This document shows positions 8,271-16,546 of a DNA stretch of 64,000 nucleotides, one piece after another. The notes under the pieces are model-generated. The model had not been told where the DNA came from. It made no database searches and saw only the letters and a program-made list of their open reading frames with translations. Position 1 is the stretch's first letter, and the number at the start of each line of letters is the position of its first letter. Origin of the DNA: Indolivaga alginatilytica (lineage in GTDB: Bacteria; Bacteroidota; Bacteroidia; Bacteroidales; Dysgonomonadaceae); NCBI RefSeq assembly GCF_003201355.1, contig NZ_QICL01000026.1:1-64000 (forward strand), written 5' to 3'. The position numbers were made by a program, and so were the translations under genes.

Positions 8271-8573
8271 ATGAAAGAATTTATCAGACTTGGTTTTTGG
8301 TTCTCTATCACAAGCATTTCTGTCAATATGTTTGCCATTATACTTGCATTCATTTTTGCAGATACATTACAATTCTTGATGTACTTTTTCACTTATTCAT
8401 GTTTTCTGACTCCCATACTAAGCTTTATGCTAATCTTCTTTAGTCTCTTTGCTGCTTTTCTCAATAAAGAAGTCAGAAAGCCACTATTGATAAATTGCCT
8501 GATCTTACTGCTTGGTAGTTCTATCCCAATAATTCTGATGTTTCATATTATGTTCTCCGGTGGTTGGAGCTAG
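8271..8573 (+). CDS. Four-helix membrane protein on the opposite strand inside the tra operon
   Basis: 100 residues made almost entirely of hydrophobic segments (about 7-30, 33-52, 53-66, 72-96), so probably three or four membrane helices. It exactly fills the 339-bp gap between traJ and traK but is coded on the opposite strand; its TAG stop abuts the traJ stop. A consensus promoter precedes it. Not recognised as a tra gene. Its position suggests a membrane protein acting on the recipient/donor envelope (entry exclusion or protection from the channel would fit), but that is a guess from location. Confidence 0.6.
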   Translation: MKEFIRLGFWFSITSISVNMFAIILAFIFADTLQFLMYFFTYSCFLTPILSFMLIFFSLFAAFLNKEVRKPLLINCLILLLGSSIPIILMFHIMFSGGWS

Positions 8574-9566
8574 TTATTTCCCCAACAATCGTCCGCCGAT
8601 ATTCCCTGCGGCAGCACCCGCAGCCCCTCCTGCGACAGCACCTGCTTTAGTAGCTGTATTATTGATGTTCTTACCCATATTGCCCATGCCTCCTGCTTGA
8701 ATAATCCAGCCTGCAACAGTCGGAATCGTGAAATAGCCGATGATGCCGATAATGAGAAACACAATATAAATTGCATCTGAACTGTCCAGCGAGAAATTCG
8801 GATCGGCCTGCATCCGCTCTATGTCCGCCTGCAACATCAGCGACTGTAAGCGTGCGATAATCGTACTGAACAAGTCCGATACAGGCAACCACAGATAGAC
8901 CGAAATATATCTGGTTATCCATTGAGTAAGTGTTGACTGAAACCCATCCCATACCGATATGGCAAACGCCAATGGTCCGAGAATGGAAAGAACAATCAGA
9001 AAGAAAGTTCGTATCACATCGATAACCAAAGCCGCCGCCTTGAAAATCAGTTCCAGTATATCCCTGAATGCTTCCTGAATTGCTTTCTTGGCATTGTATA
9101 ATCCCCGTTCGATATACATTCCCGCTATCTGCCCCGCATCGGTAATTCCCAGTTCATCAAGTTGTGCCTCAAAGACAGCATTGTCTACCAGATAAGCTGT
9201 TTCGGGATTACGCCGCAGGGCTTCATACTCCAGCCTGTCTTTCTGCTCGGCATATCTTTGCATATCGAAGGTTTCGGATTCCAACATTCCATGTGTACCC
9301 TGCACTACAGGACTCATAATGCTGTTAATCGTTCCCAGAACAACAGTCGGAAAGAACATGATACACAAACCAATGGCAAAAGGACGTAGAAGAGGGAACA
9401 CATCGATAGGTTCGGCACGGGCTAAGGACTGCCAAACCCGAAAAGCCACATAAAATAAGGCTCCCAGACCTGCAATCCCTTTGGATACACCGATCATGTT
9501 ACCACATAGTGGCATCATCTGTTCGTAGAGTGTCCGTAATGTTTCGTGAAATTGATCGAAATTCAT
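8574..9566 (-). CDS. traJ: Conjugative transfer protein TraJ (VirB6-like)
   Basis: 330 residues with several membrane segments, including a long hydrophobic stretch around 175-205 and others near 30-45, 75-95 and 260-290. The glycine/alanine-rich C terminus (AGAVAGGAAGAAAGNIGGRL) is typical of the TraJ family of Bacteroides elements. These are treated as VirB6-like polytopic inner-membrane channel proteins. It stands between traI and traK. Confidence 0.9.
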   Translation of the reverse strand: MNFDQFHETLRTLYEQMMPLCGNMIGVSKGIAGLGALFYVAFRVWQSLARAEPIDVFPLLRPFAIGLCIMFFPTVVLGTINSIMSPVVQGTHGMLESETFDMQRYAEQKDRLEYEALRRNPETAYLVDNAVFEAQLDELGITDAGQIAGMYIERGLYNAKKAIQEAFRDILELIFKAAALVIDVIRTFFLIVLSILGPLAFAISVWDGFQSTLTQWITRYISVYLWLPVSDLFSTIIARLQSLMLQADIERMQADPNFSLDSSDAIYIVFLIIGIIGYFTIPTVAGWIIQAGGMGNMGKNINNTATKAGAVAGGAAGAAAGNIGGRLLGK

Positions 9567-9591
9567 ATTCTTTTTTTAATTTGAAAATGAG

Positions 9592-9688
9592 TTAATTTGA
9601 AAATTAGCAAATGATAGCTTCGCTTTACACCATTGTTGGTAAATTGGCACATTTTCATATTTGCTAATTTTTACATTTGCTAATTGAA
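9592..9688. repeat. Clustered TTTGCTAATT repeats between traI and traJ
   Basis: Three copies of a TTTGCTAATT-type motif (one inverted) within about 100 bp, together with AAATTGGCACATTT. A related copy is in the traN-traM gap. Probably a dispersed Bacteroidales intergenic repeat; no promoter or terminator is evident. Confidence 0.5.
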
Positions 9689-9692
9689 AGTT

Positions 9693-10322
9693 TTACCAGT
9701 AACGCTCACTCGGATTCCCATACAAAGCCGTAACCCGTGCCGTTTCGCCTTTCTTCTTAGCTCTGAGATAAGATATACCGATGTTCTTATTGGTATAATA
9801 CTGTACCAGGTTGCGGTAGTTGAGCATGGATTCGTAGGACTTATCCACAATATCCAGCCGTTCCTTATCCGAAAGAGACAGCGTGCTGATATTGACCACT
9901 CCTCTGAGTTCGTTCAGCACATCGTTGCTTTGTTCCAACAATCGGGCATATCCCGAAGCGATGGCATTGAGTTCCTCGATCGAGTAGTTGGGGTCGGACA
10001 TCATCTTTTGAAAACTGATGACATAGATATCCGAGATTTCGCCTACCATCAGGATCGTGCGTTGCACTTTACGGGCATCTTTTACTAAATTATTGACAGC
10101 TTTGAGTGCATCGTAGTACTCTTTGCCTTGATTATAAACCTTTTGAACCTCCTTGAAATTATTGACCATATTTGTTGCGGTCGTTGTCGTCTGTACCACC
10201 TGACGAGTCGTATTAACTATACCCTGAGCTAAATTACTCGGGTCAAAAACAGCCCATTGAGCCTTGATTTGCGTTGCGATAAGCGTAAGGCTTATACACA
10301 ACATGAAAATTCTTGTTTTCAT
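9693..10322 (-). CDS. traI: Conjugative transfer protein TraI (DUF4141)
   Basis: 209 residues with a signal peptide (MKTRIFMLCISLTLIATQIKAQ) and a helical mature part beginning WAVFDPSNLAQGIVNTTRQVV, the conserved start of TraI/DUF4141 proteins. The helical periplasmic region with repeated heptad-like hydrophobics resembles VirB5-type components. It precedes traJ; upstream, the fimbrial cluster separates it from traG. Confidence 0.9.
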   Translation of the reverse strand: MKTRIFMLCISLTLIATQIKAQWAVFDPSNLAQGIVNTTRQVVQTTTTATNMVNNFKEVQKVYNQGKEYYDALKAVNNLVKDARKVQRTILMVGEISDIYVISFQKMMSDPNYSIEELNAIASGYARLLEQSNDVLNELRGVVNISTLSLSDKERLDIVDKSYESMLNYRNLVQYYTNKNIGISYLRAKKKGETARVTALYGNPSERYW

Positions 10323-10420
10323 ATTGCTAAAGTTTTAGATAAATAATTCTGATTACTTGTGTTCTCTATGCCCGGAGAACTTTTTAGAAAATAGTACTGT
10401 GTTTTTAATTGTCAAGTAAT

Positions 10421-11737
10421 TTACTTAGACGGATGTAAATACATAAATCGAGCTTCGAGCTGCATATCCGATGTGATCGGTAGTTCAAAAACAGGATTAG
10501 GAAATGCTATTTGATTGCCGTCTTTATAGAACCAACCGATGAATTTCCACCAGGTATTCGGCTCAGCTATAAATATGCATCTTTCTCCATGTTTATAGCG
10601 ATCACCTTTGAGAGTATAAGCCACGCCACCCTGAGTCGCAAAAACTACAACCTTATAATATTGTTCATTTGAAAAGCGTGCTTCCAGTTTTCGGTCATTA
10701 TCAACATTGAAGTTATAGTATTCATGATCGCAGACAGATATATTTTTTTCAAACCAGCCTTCAAACTTAAATCCGGGAAATGGAGTAGCGACTAATTGCA
10801 CATTTTGACCATAATTATATATCCCGCCTTCGCTAACATATCCATTACCTGTTGCAAAAGTTTCAATTTTATATTGCAAGGAAAAATCGAAGATGTTTTT
10901 TTCTCCCGCAACAAGATTGACTTCCTTTAAAGCCTTATACTTTCGTATGCCATTATCCATTTCAATTTCAAATAGAAGATCATCCTTTTTAATGGTTTGA
11001 CTTGGAACTAATGCCCTAAATTTAATAGTCTTACTCCCCCAGCCACCCCATAAGTGCATGCTGATATCTTTTCTTTCAAAATCAAGGACGCTTATAGTAT
11101 CTCCGCTCATTAAATTAAAAAGGCTTATCATTTTTGGGTTAAGCATCTTGACACTTCTTACCTCATTTTCAATATCAACGCTGACATTAAACTCAATAAG
11201 TGCCATTTTATGTTCAAATACTAGGTATACCGTTTCGTTACTTTTACCGGTCACGTTTTTTGCAATAAGAAAGTCACTTAGCATATACTCATTTAAGTTA
11301 TCCTGATACGCTGAAACTTTATGATGTAAAGAATGAGGATTTTCTAAATCTTTATTAAAAGGGTAGTATGCGTAAAATTCCAATGCTTTACCCGCAGGAA
11401 AAAAGATTTTGTCTTCTTCACTAGCTGCTTCTAATGTTGACCCGTTGAAGATGAATTCCTTATTGTGAGCATAATTACCTGATTCAGTAAGCCCTGGGCT
11501 TTGACCTTCCGAAGTTTCTACTACATAAATACCGATTCGGTCACCCACATCAAAATAGGTGTCGGTTGATTTTAATTTTGAAGAGCCGGGAGCAGCCAGG
11601 CTAAACCTTACTTCACACGCAGTAAGAGGTTTTGTGTCGGTATCTTCCAATTGTTCGTTTTGACAAGAGCAACAAAACAAGCAGATTATACACATTACAA
11701 TTAATTGTATGTTCATTAATTTTGTCATAATATTCAT
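10421..11737 (-). CDS. Fimbrillin-family lipoprotein with two C-terminal beta repeats (putative tip adhesin)
   Basis: 438 residues. The lipoprotein signal ends in CLFCCSCQ. The central region has fimbrillin (Mfa-like) features: YFDVGDRIGIYV, FYAYYPF and FEHKMALIEFNV. Two C-terminal repeats of about 70 residues (GYVSEGGIYNYGQNVQLVA ... FEGWF ... LEARF, and again GGVAYTLKGDRYKHGERCIF ... FIGWF ... LEARF) resemble InlB B-repeat domains. As the last gene of the fimbrial cluster it is a likely minor or tip subunit. Base composition is more AT-rich than the tra genes around it. Confidence 0.7.
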   Translation of the reverse strand: MNIMTKLMNIQLIVMCIICLFCCSCQNEQLEDTDTKPLTACEVRFSLAAPGSSKLKSTDTYFDVGDRIGIYVVETSEGQSPGLTESGNYAHNKEFIFNGSTLEAASEEDKIFFPAGKALEFYAYYPFNKDLENPHSLHHKVSAYQDNLNEYMLSDFLIAKNVTGKSNETVYLVFEHKMALIEFNVSVDIENEVRSVKMLNPKMISLFNLMSGDTISVLDFERKDISMHLWGGWGSKTIKFRALVPSQTIKKDDLLFEIEMDNGIRKYKALKEVNLVAGEKNIFDFSLQYKIETFATGNGYVSEGGIYNYGQNVQLVATPFPGFKFEGWFEKNISVCDHEYYNFNVDNDRKLEARFSNEQYYKVVVFATQGGVAYTLKGDRYKHGERCIFIAEPNTWWKFIGWFYKDGNQIAFPNPVFELPITSDMQLEARFMYLHPSK

Positions 11738-11808
11738 TTTTCAAAATCAAGAAGAAAAATCAAGTAAAGAGCATAAAAGAATATGCTCTTTACTTTTTTA
11801 ATTTTACT

Positions 11809-12774
11809 TTAGTCTGCCAAGCCGACATTTCCGACGACACCACCCGTCCAATCAGTTATTTTAACGTCTCCGATAGTGAGAGCTGATCCTGTTATTGTTA
11901 CCGTATAGGTATTTTTTGTTCCTGAACTCCATTTTGTATTAGCTGGAACTTTCCACGAGTAAATACGATCATCGATAGTAAATTTGAATACCACATCGCC
12001 CTCAGCACCTGTTGTAGCAACAGGTAAAACAAATAGTTTCAGGTAATCCGCTTCATCACTCAAAAGCTTCTCTGAAATGGTCAGAAGCGGATAGATATCT
12101 GAATAGGTCTGAATAGTTGCCGCATAATTTTTACCCGCTGTATTTTTGATAATACCTGTTGAAATGTCCAAAGTACCTTCACTGTAAATGACTGTTTTTG
12201 AAACAGAGTTTGCGATTTCAATCTTAGTTAACCTGCCTTCCCACGGATAATTGGATTTACAGATATTAAATTGCACCATAGCCATTGCATGCTTCATGGT
12301 CAGGTTTACCGTCGGATTGTTTTTATTAATTACAGCCTGTCCGATTGTATGTGTGCCATACATATAATCCTGTTGCGTTCCATGATCTACCGATATCGCC
12401 TTACCGTCAGTGTTAAGGCTGCTGTACGGGTAATACGCATAAACCGTGGCGTTTTCATTCGTAAGCCTAACCACAGGGGTTTGATTCCATACTCCGTTTA
12501 AGAAAACTGAACGTACATTGGCATTGGCAGCAAAAGAATCGTACATATTATCCAAAGTACCCGATGTCACGAATAAACCGAGATTCGAACTGTTTGAAAA
12601 TTCAGAGACAGGTGTGGCACGAGTTCCTGCAACATTTATCGCCGCAATATCGGTACGGATTTTTAACTCCGTTCCATCCGTTTTAACCTGAGAATCGGGC
12701 AGTTCATCGTTGTTGCAACTGCTGAAAGTAAATACACAGGCAGCCAGTACCGCCATAAAAAATAATTTTTTCAT
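11809..12774 (-). CDS. Fimbrillin-family lipoprotein, probable major or accessory pilin
   Basis: 321 residues; lipobox TFSSCNND near residue 20. The body shows the fimbrillin pattern: a TRAT motif (probable gingipain-like processing arginine in the first 60 residues), SNLGLFVT, TVYAYYPYS, and MKHAMAMVQFNI. It ends with the K-W-S-S-G-T-K-N-T-Y-T-V-T-I strand seen in Mfa-like_1 proteins. Such proteins are exported as lipoproteins, trimmed and polymerised outside the cell. It is the fourth gene in the cluster. Confidence 0.75.
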   Translation of the reverse strand: MKKLFFMAVLAACVFTFSSCNNDELPDSQVKTDGTELKIRTDIAAINVAGTRATPVSEFSNSSNLGLFVTSGTLDNMYDSFAANANVRSVFLNGVWNQTPVVRLTNENATVYAYYPYSSLNTDGKAISVDHGTQQDYMYGTHTIGQAVINKNNPTVNLTMKHAMAMVQFNICKSNYPWEGRLTKIEIANSVSKTVIYSEGTLDISTGIIKNTAGKNYAATIQTYSDIYPLLTISEKLLSDEADYLKLFVLPVATTGAEGDVVFKFTIDDRIYSWKVPANTKWSSGTKNTYTVTITGSALTIGDVKITDWTGGVVGNVGLAD

Positions 12775-12865
12775 AACTTTAAAATTTAAATTGTTTAAAA
12801 TTGGATTAGTTTATAATTCAGACTTTTATATCATGCATTATATAAAGTCACGAGTTATCAGTTGA

Positions 12866-13747
12866 TTATAGTTCGATAATTCCCTGATCGATGGTATACC
12901 AGTCGGTAATCGAGATTTTCATTCCCATTGCTGTTAATCTGATCTCCAGTGTCAGGTACATGGATGCCGCAGTAAAATCGCTAAACAGCCCTGTTAAATC
13001 CAAGATGTCATTGAATATCCTCCCATCCGATAATTGCAGGGAGAGGTACATTTCCTTTTGGATTTCACTTTGCCCTTCCTGTGAAGGATTTAAACCGAAT
13101 ACACGCAGGTTGGATAAGAAATTCCCGTTGGATAACTTGATAGAGGAAAAAGGCAGAATTGCCGTAGAGCGTATCGCTTCCATTTCAGCAAAGCTGTATC
13201 CCGTTGCCACACCGCTTAATTCTCCCGAAATATTTTCTACCTCTGCAAATCCTTCATTGATGACAATGAAATTCACAAAAAGCTGACGTATACAGGATTT
13301 AGGGATTAATTCACAAACAGTCGAAGTGTATGGCTGAACCTGAATATCCGTTTTAGCGGCATACAACAAAGGAGCTTGCACCGTATAGAGTTTTCCGTCT
13401 TTCTCACTGATAGGAGGTTGTGCTATTGCTGTTTCAATATTATCCAATCCTATAAAATCGATTCCTTTAATAGGATTATAGGCAAGAACCTGATAATGTC
13501 CTGTTACAATTTCGGTTAAGAGCGTATCTCCACGTAACATAAAGGATCGGACAGGCAAAGCGGGAGTATAAAACCTCGTATCCATCCATTCGGGTACTTT
13601 GTCTCCTTCCGACAAATTCGACCAGTCGAACCTGACTTCAACATTTCCGGTATAAGTGCAATCCTCCGAGAAGTCGATCATACTGCAACTATGAATCAGA
13701 AGCAATCCACAAAGGATTATACAGGTTATTTTCATTCTCTTTTTCAT
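12866..13747 (-). CDS. FimB/Mfa2-type fimbrial anchor lipoprotein
   Basis: 293 residues with lipobox LLLIHSCSM and the family start SEDCTYTGNVEVRFDW, followed by the motif YQVLAYNP. FimB/Mfa2 proteins anchor the fimbria to the outer membrane and limit its length. It follows the OmpA-like gene by 19 bp and precedes two fimbrillin genes, the normal order of such clusters. Confidence 0.8.
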   Translation of the reverse strand: MKKRMKITCIILCGLLLIHSCSMIDFSEDCTYTGNVEVRFDWSNLSEGDKVPEWMDTRFYTPALPVRSFMLRGDTLLTEIVTGHYQVLAYNPIKGIDFIGLDNIETAIAQPPISEKDGKLYTVQAPLLYAAKTDIQVQPYTSTVCELIPKSCIRQLFVNFIVINEGFAEVENISGELSGVATGYSFAEMEAIRSTAILPFSSIKLSNGNFLSNLRVFGLNPSQEGQSEIQKEMYLSLQLSDGRIFNDILDLTGLFSDFTAASMYLTLEIRLTAMGMKISITDWYTIDQGIIEL

Positions 13748-13766
13748 TGATTTTCAGTTTTAAAAA

Positions 13767-15920
13767 TTATTCGACATCTTCATCCTCTTGGTGTAAGCCG
13801 TAAGCTTTAATCAGCTTGTTGATCTCAGGATCTAAAGCACCCCGCCAGCGTTTAGTAGCATCCAGTTCACAGGCATGGAGGAAACGCTTTACCGCTTCGT
13901 CCTCCTTACCCAATCGGGAAGCCAGTATTGCCAACAAATATTCGCAGTCGGCACTTTCTTTTTCATTCAGAAAAATAGTGTACGCTCCCTGATCGTAACC
14001 CAATGACATCAAACAAATCCCTGTATTCCAGTCATTGTAATCTGAGAGTATTTGTAGAGCCAGAGAGTATTTACGTTTCTCCATCAACTGGATGGCATCC
14101 GCATACATCAGATCGGGTTCAGTGGTATGAATCGTATCTTTTATCATTCCCTTTCGGTGTATATGAAATGTAAAATCTACGGCTCGTAATTTCGGGTACA
14201 ATTCATTTCGGATTTGATTGTAATCTTCGGGATAACGATTCCTGATTTCAATCTCCTTTTTGTCTGGATCAGTGTTATCCCCGATAATATCCAGTATCGC
14301 TTGCTGATTCAGGATATCGGTAGAATCCCGAATCAGGTGGCTCAGCGATTCCCAATCTTCGCCTTTAGGTCGTGCAAATAACATTTTGTCGATACCCTCA
14401 ATGTCAGAGAGCGAAGTCAATAGGAATTTCTTAATGGATTCCGCTCGTGATTTCGAGAGTAAAAGATTGGAACGATACGAACCTTCGGGCGAACTACTTG
14501 CTACCAATGAGATACTGTCCATCACAAATTCACCTGTCTCGGTCAAAGCTTCTACCATTTCCTGCACTTTGTCGATCTCAATCCGATTATTATCGAGGTT
14601 TAAATCCAGATCCGATTTCCCGACTTTAAATGTGATATAGGCTTTCAGGGAAGAACTGGCTTTACGTTCGATGATTTTTCGCATATAGCGGGGCGACATA
14701 TCTAGGAATTGAATCATAGACGAAACCGAATAAATCAAGGTATCCGAAGTGGGTAACAAATAACTCTCTCCCCGTATCGTCTGAGCCGTACCGTCCATAT
14801 ACAACCGCATCCGCTTGGTATCTTCATCCGTTGCGATCTCCTGATGGTAGTAGTACTCAAATTTGCCTTTATTGAATATGACCGTATCCAGCCGTGCGTT
14901 CAGGTTCTTCGGAAATTTGACCAGCTTGGCAAACATCAGCTCTTTTTCTGCGATCAGCTTGTCGTTGCGTTCGATTTGCTTGTTGCGGTAAAACTTCGTT
15001 AGAAGCACAGTAGAATCAGCAGAGGTAAGGAATCGGTAACTATTTACGAACTCATACCTGTACTTCTCTTTTCTGTATTTGCTGATAATTGTCGAATCGG
15101 TAACCTCTCTGAGTAAGTGAAACTGAGGAATGAGGTTTACCAATTGCTCATAGCGTTTATTGTAAAATCGGCTGACATAAGTAGTATCCCGATGAAAAAC
15201 CTCGTAGCGTTCTTTGATATCTTCAAAACCCAATTGTTTGGCAAGCCACGCCCTGCTGTTATACATCTTACGGTTGAAGATTTCGTAACGGGTGTTCAAT
15301 CGGTCGATGTACCGTTTATACTTCACATAGTCCATCGAGTCTTTGTTTACACGCCTGAGTTCCGACTTCTCATAATCGGATAGGTATTTATAATACTTTC
15401 TCATGTTCACAAAGCGGTCATTAAAAAGGCTGTCGGGTACAATACCTGATAAGTACTTGGCATACTTAGTATATCCTTTCATCCGTTCTTTGTCAAACTC
15501 CACACCTGTAATAACTAAGTCGTCAAAAGGGATATGCTCGTCTTTCTTAATCAACAGAGGTGTTAGGTTTAACTGCCAGTACTTATCAATTAATACTTCA
15601 GGTACGGAGACTATAAAGTCGATGTCCACTTTTCCGAATCGTTCGGGTACGGATTTGAGCTTTGCCGTAACGGTCACTTCATTGAGTTGAACCGATAGTT
15701 GCTGTTTACCTTTCTTGTCCCTTTCGGTTTGCACATAAGTGGTTACATTACCCAAATGGTCTTTCATTTCGATAACTGTTTGCTTTGCTGCTTTTTGTTG
15801 CTTTGGAGTTTCAGGTTGCACAGGCAAACTGATATTTGCCCGTGTGTCACCATCGACACGTTTCACCCCGCAAGAATAAAGCAGAACTGCACATAGGATA
15901 TAGAATAGTATCTTTTTCAT
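13767..15920 (-). CDS. Large OmpA-family lipoprotein of the fimbrial cluster
   Basis: 717 residues with a lipoprotein signal (LLYSCGVKR). A long central region rich in aromatic and charged residues is not recognised. The C-terminal part contains an OmpA-like peptidoglycan-binding segment: ITFKVGKSDLDLN, then SISLVASSSPEGSYRSNLLLSKSRAESIKKFLL. After that come helical, tetratricopeptide-like pairs (about 610-700). Proteins of this type accompany FimB/Mfa2 genes. It is 12 bp downstream of the DUF3575-like gene. Confidence 0.7.
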   Translation of the reverse strand: MKKILFYILCAVLLYSCGVKRVDGDTRANISLPVQPETPKQQKAAKQTVIEMKDHLGNVTTYVQTERDKKGKQQLSVQLNEVTVTAKLKSVPERFGKVDIDFIVSVPEVLIDKYWQLNLTPLLIKKDEHIPFDDLVITGVEFDKERMKGYTKYAKYLSGIVPDSLFNDRFVNMRKYYKYLSDYEKSELRRVNKDSMDYVKYKRYIDRLNTRYEIFNRKMYNSRAWLAKQLGFEDIKERYEVFHRDTTYVSRFYNKRYEQLVNLIPQFHLLREVTDSTIISKYRKEKYRYEFVNSYRFLTSADSTVLLTKFYRNKQIERNDKLIAEKELMFAKLVKFPKNLNARLDTVIFNKGKFEYYYHQEIATDEDTKRMRLYMDGTAQTIRGESYLLPTSDTLIYSVSSMIQFLDMSPRYMRKIIERKASSSLKAYITFKVGKSDLDLNLDNNRIEIDKVQEMVEALTETGEFVMDSISLVASSSPEGSYRSNLLLSKSRAESIKKFLLTSLSDIEGIDKMLFARPKGEDWESLSHLIRDSTDILNQQAILDIIGDNTDPDKKEIEIRNRYPEDYNQIRNELYPKLRAVDFTFHIHRKGMIKDTIHTTEPDLMYADAIQLMEKRKYSLALQILSDYNDWNTGICLMSLGYDQGAYTIFLNEKESADCEYLLAILASRLGKEDEAVKRFLHACELDATKRWRGALDPEINKLIKAYGLHQEDEDVE

Positions 15921-15932
15921 AGGGCAGCAGTT

Positions 15933-16475
15933 TTAAAATAAATAGACCAGTGAAAGGGCAATCTTATTAGGAATAGCATACCAGCGGTTTTCATCCCCGA
16001 CTTTTTTACCGCACTCTTCACACCTGTATTTGGTGTAATCCGCCCAGACAAGTCCGATACCGCCCTCCAGTTCCAAGTTCCATCGGGGAGAAAGCAGATA
16101 CGCATAACCTGCACTGATACCTGCTCCAAAGGCTAAGCCTTCATACCGATAGTCTTTCCAAGTGAAATGATACTTGGAACCGATGGTATTGACTCCGACA
16201 AAACCGCTGACATAGGATTCAAGCAGCCAATACCTGACTCCCGGCATGACCGTGAAATTCTGTATTTTCCTATTGCCGGAAAACACAAAGGGATTGTAAT
16301 AGACAGGCAGATGAACGGAGACTTTTCGGTTCAGCGTCATGCTTAATTCCATGTTCAGGGTGGTAGTCGCCAGTGCAGGGATATTGGTGTTTACCGAGTA
16401 GAATTGTGCCTGTGATACCCTTGAACAAAGGCAAAAGGCGGTCATTAGAGCATATGTTAATATGATCTTTTTCAT
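15933..16475 (-). CDS. DUF3575-like outer-membrane protein, first gene of the fimbrial cluster
   Basis: 180 residues with a signal peptide ending in RVSQAQ. The mature part reads as a small beta barrel: YSVNTNIPALATTTLNMELS, then FTVMPGVRYWL, FVGVNTIGSKY, WNLELEGGIGLVWADY, finishing ALSLVYLF with a terminal phenylalanine. This is the DUF3575 pattern, which often opens Bacteroidales fimbrial loci. A small C-x-x-C (CEECGKK) lies in the last third. Confidence 0.75.
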   Translation of the reverse strand: MKKIILTYALMTAFCLCSRVSQAQFYSVNTNIPALATTTLNMELSMTLNRKVSVHLPVYYNPFVFSGNRKIQNFTVMPGVRYWLLESYVSGFVGVNTIGSKYHFTWKDYRYEGLAFGAGISAGYAYLLSPRWNLELEGGIGLVWADYTKYRCEECGKKVGDENRWYAIPNKIALSLVYLF

Positions 16476-16514
16476 ACGTTTTATTTGTTATTTAATAAAT
16501 TCTGAGTGATTCTA

Positions 16515-16546
16515 TAGTCCTCCCTTGGGGAGGATTTAGGAGGGCT
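16515..16546. repeat. CCTCCCTTGGGGAGG-type palindromic repeat
   Basis: CCTCCCTTGGGGAGG followed by ATTTAGGAGGG, overlapping the last codons of traG. It belongs to the same repeat family as the copy at 7575-7612 and marks the traG/fimbrial junction. Confidence 0.55.
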
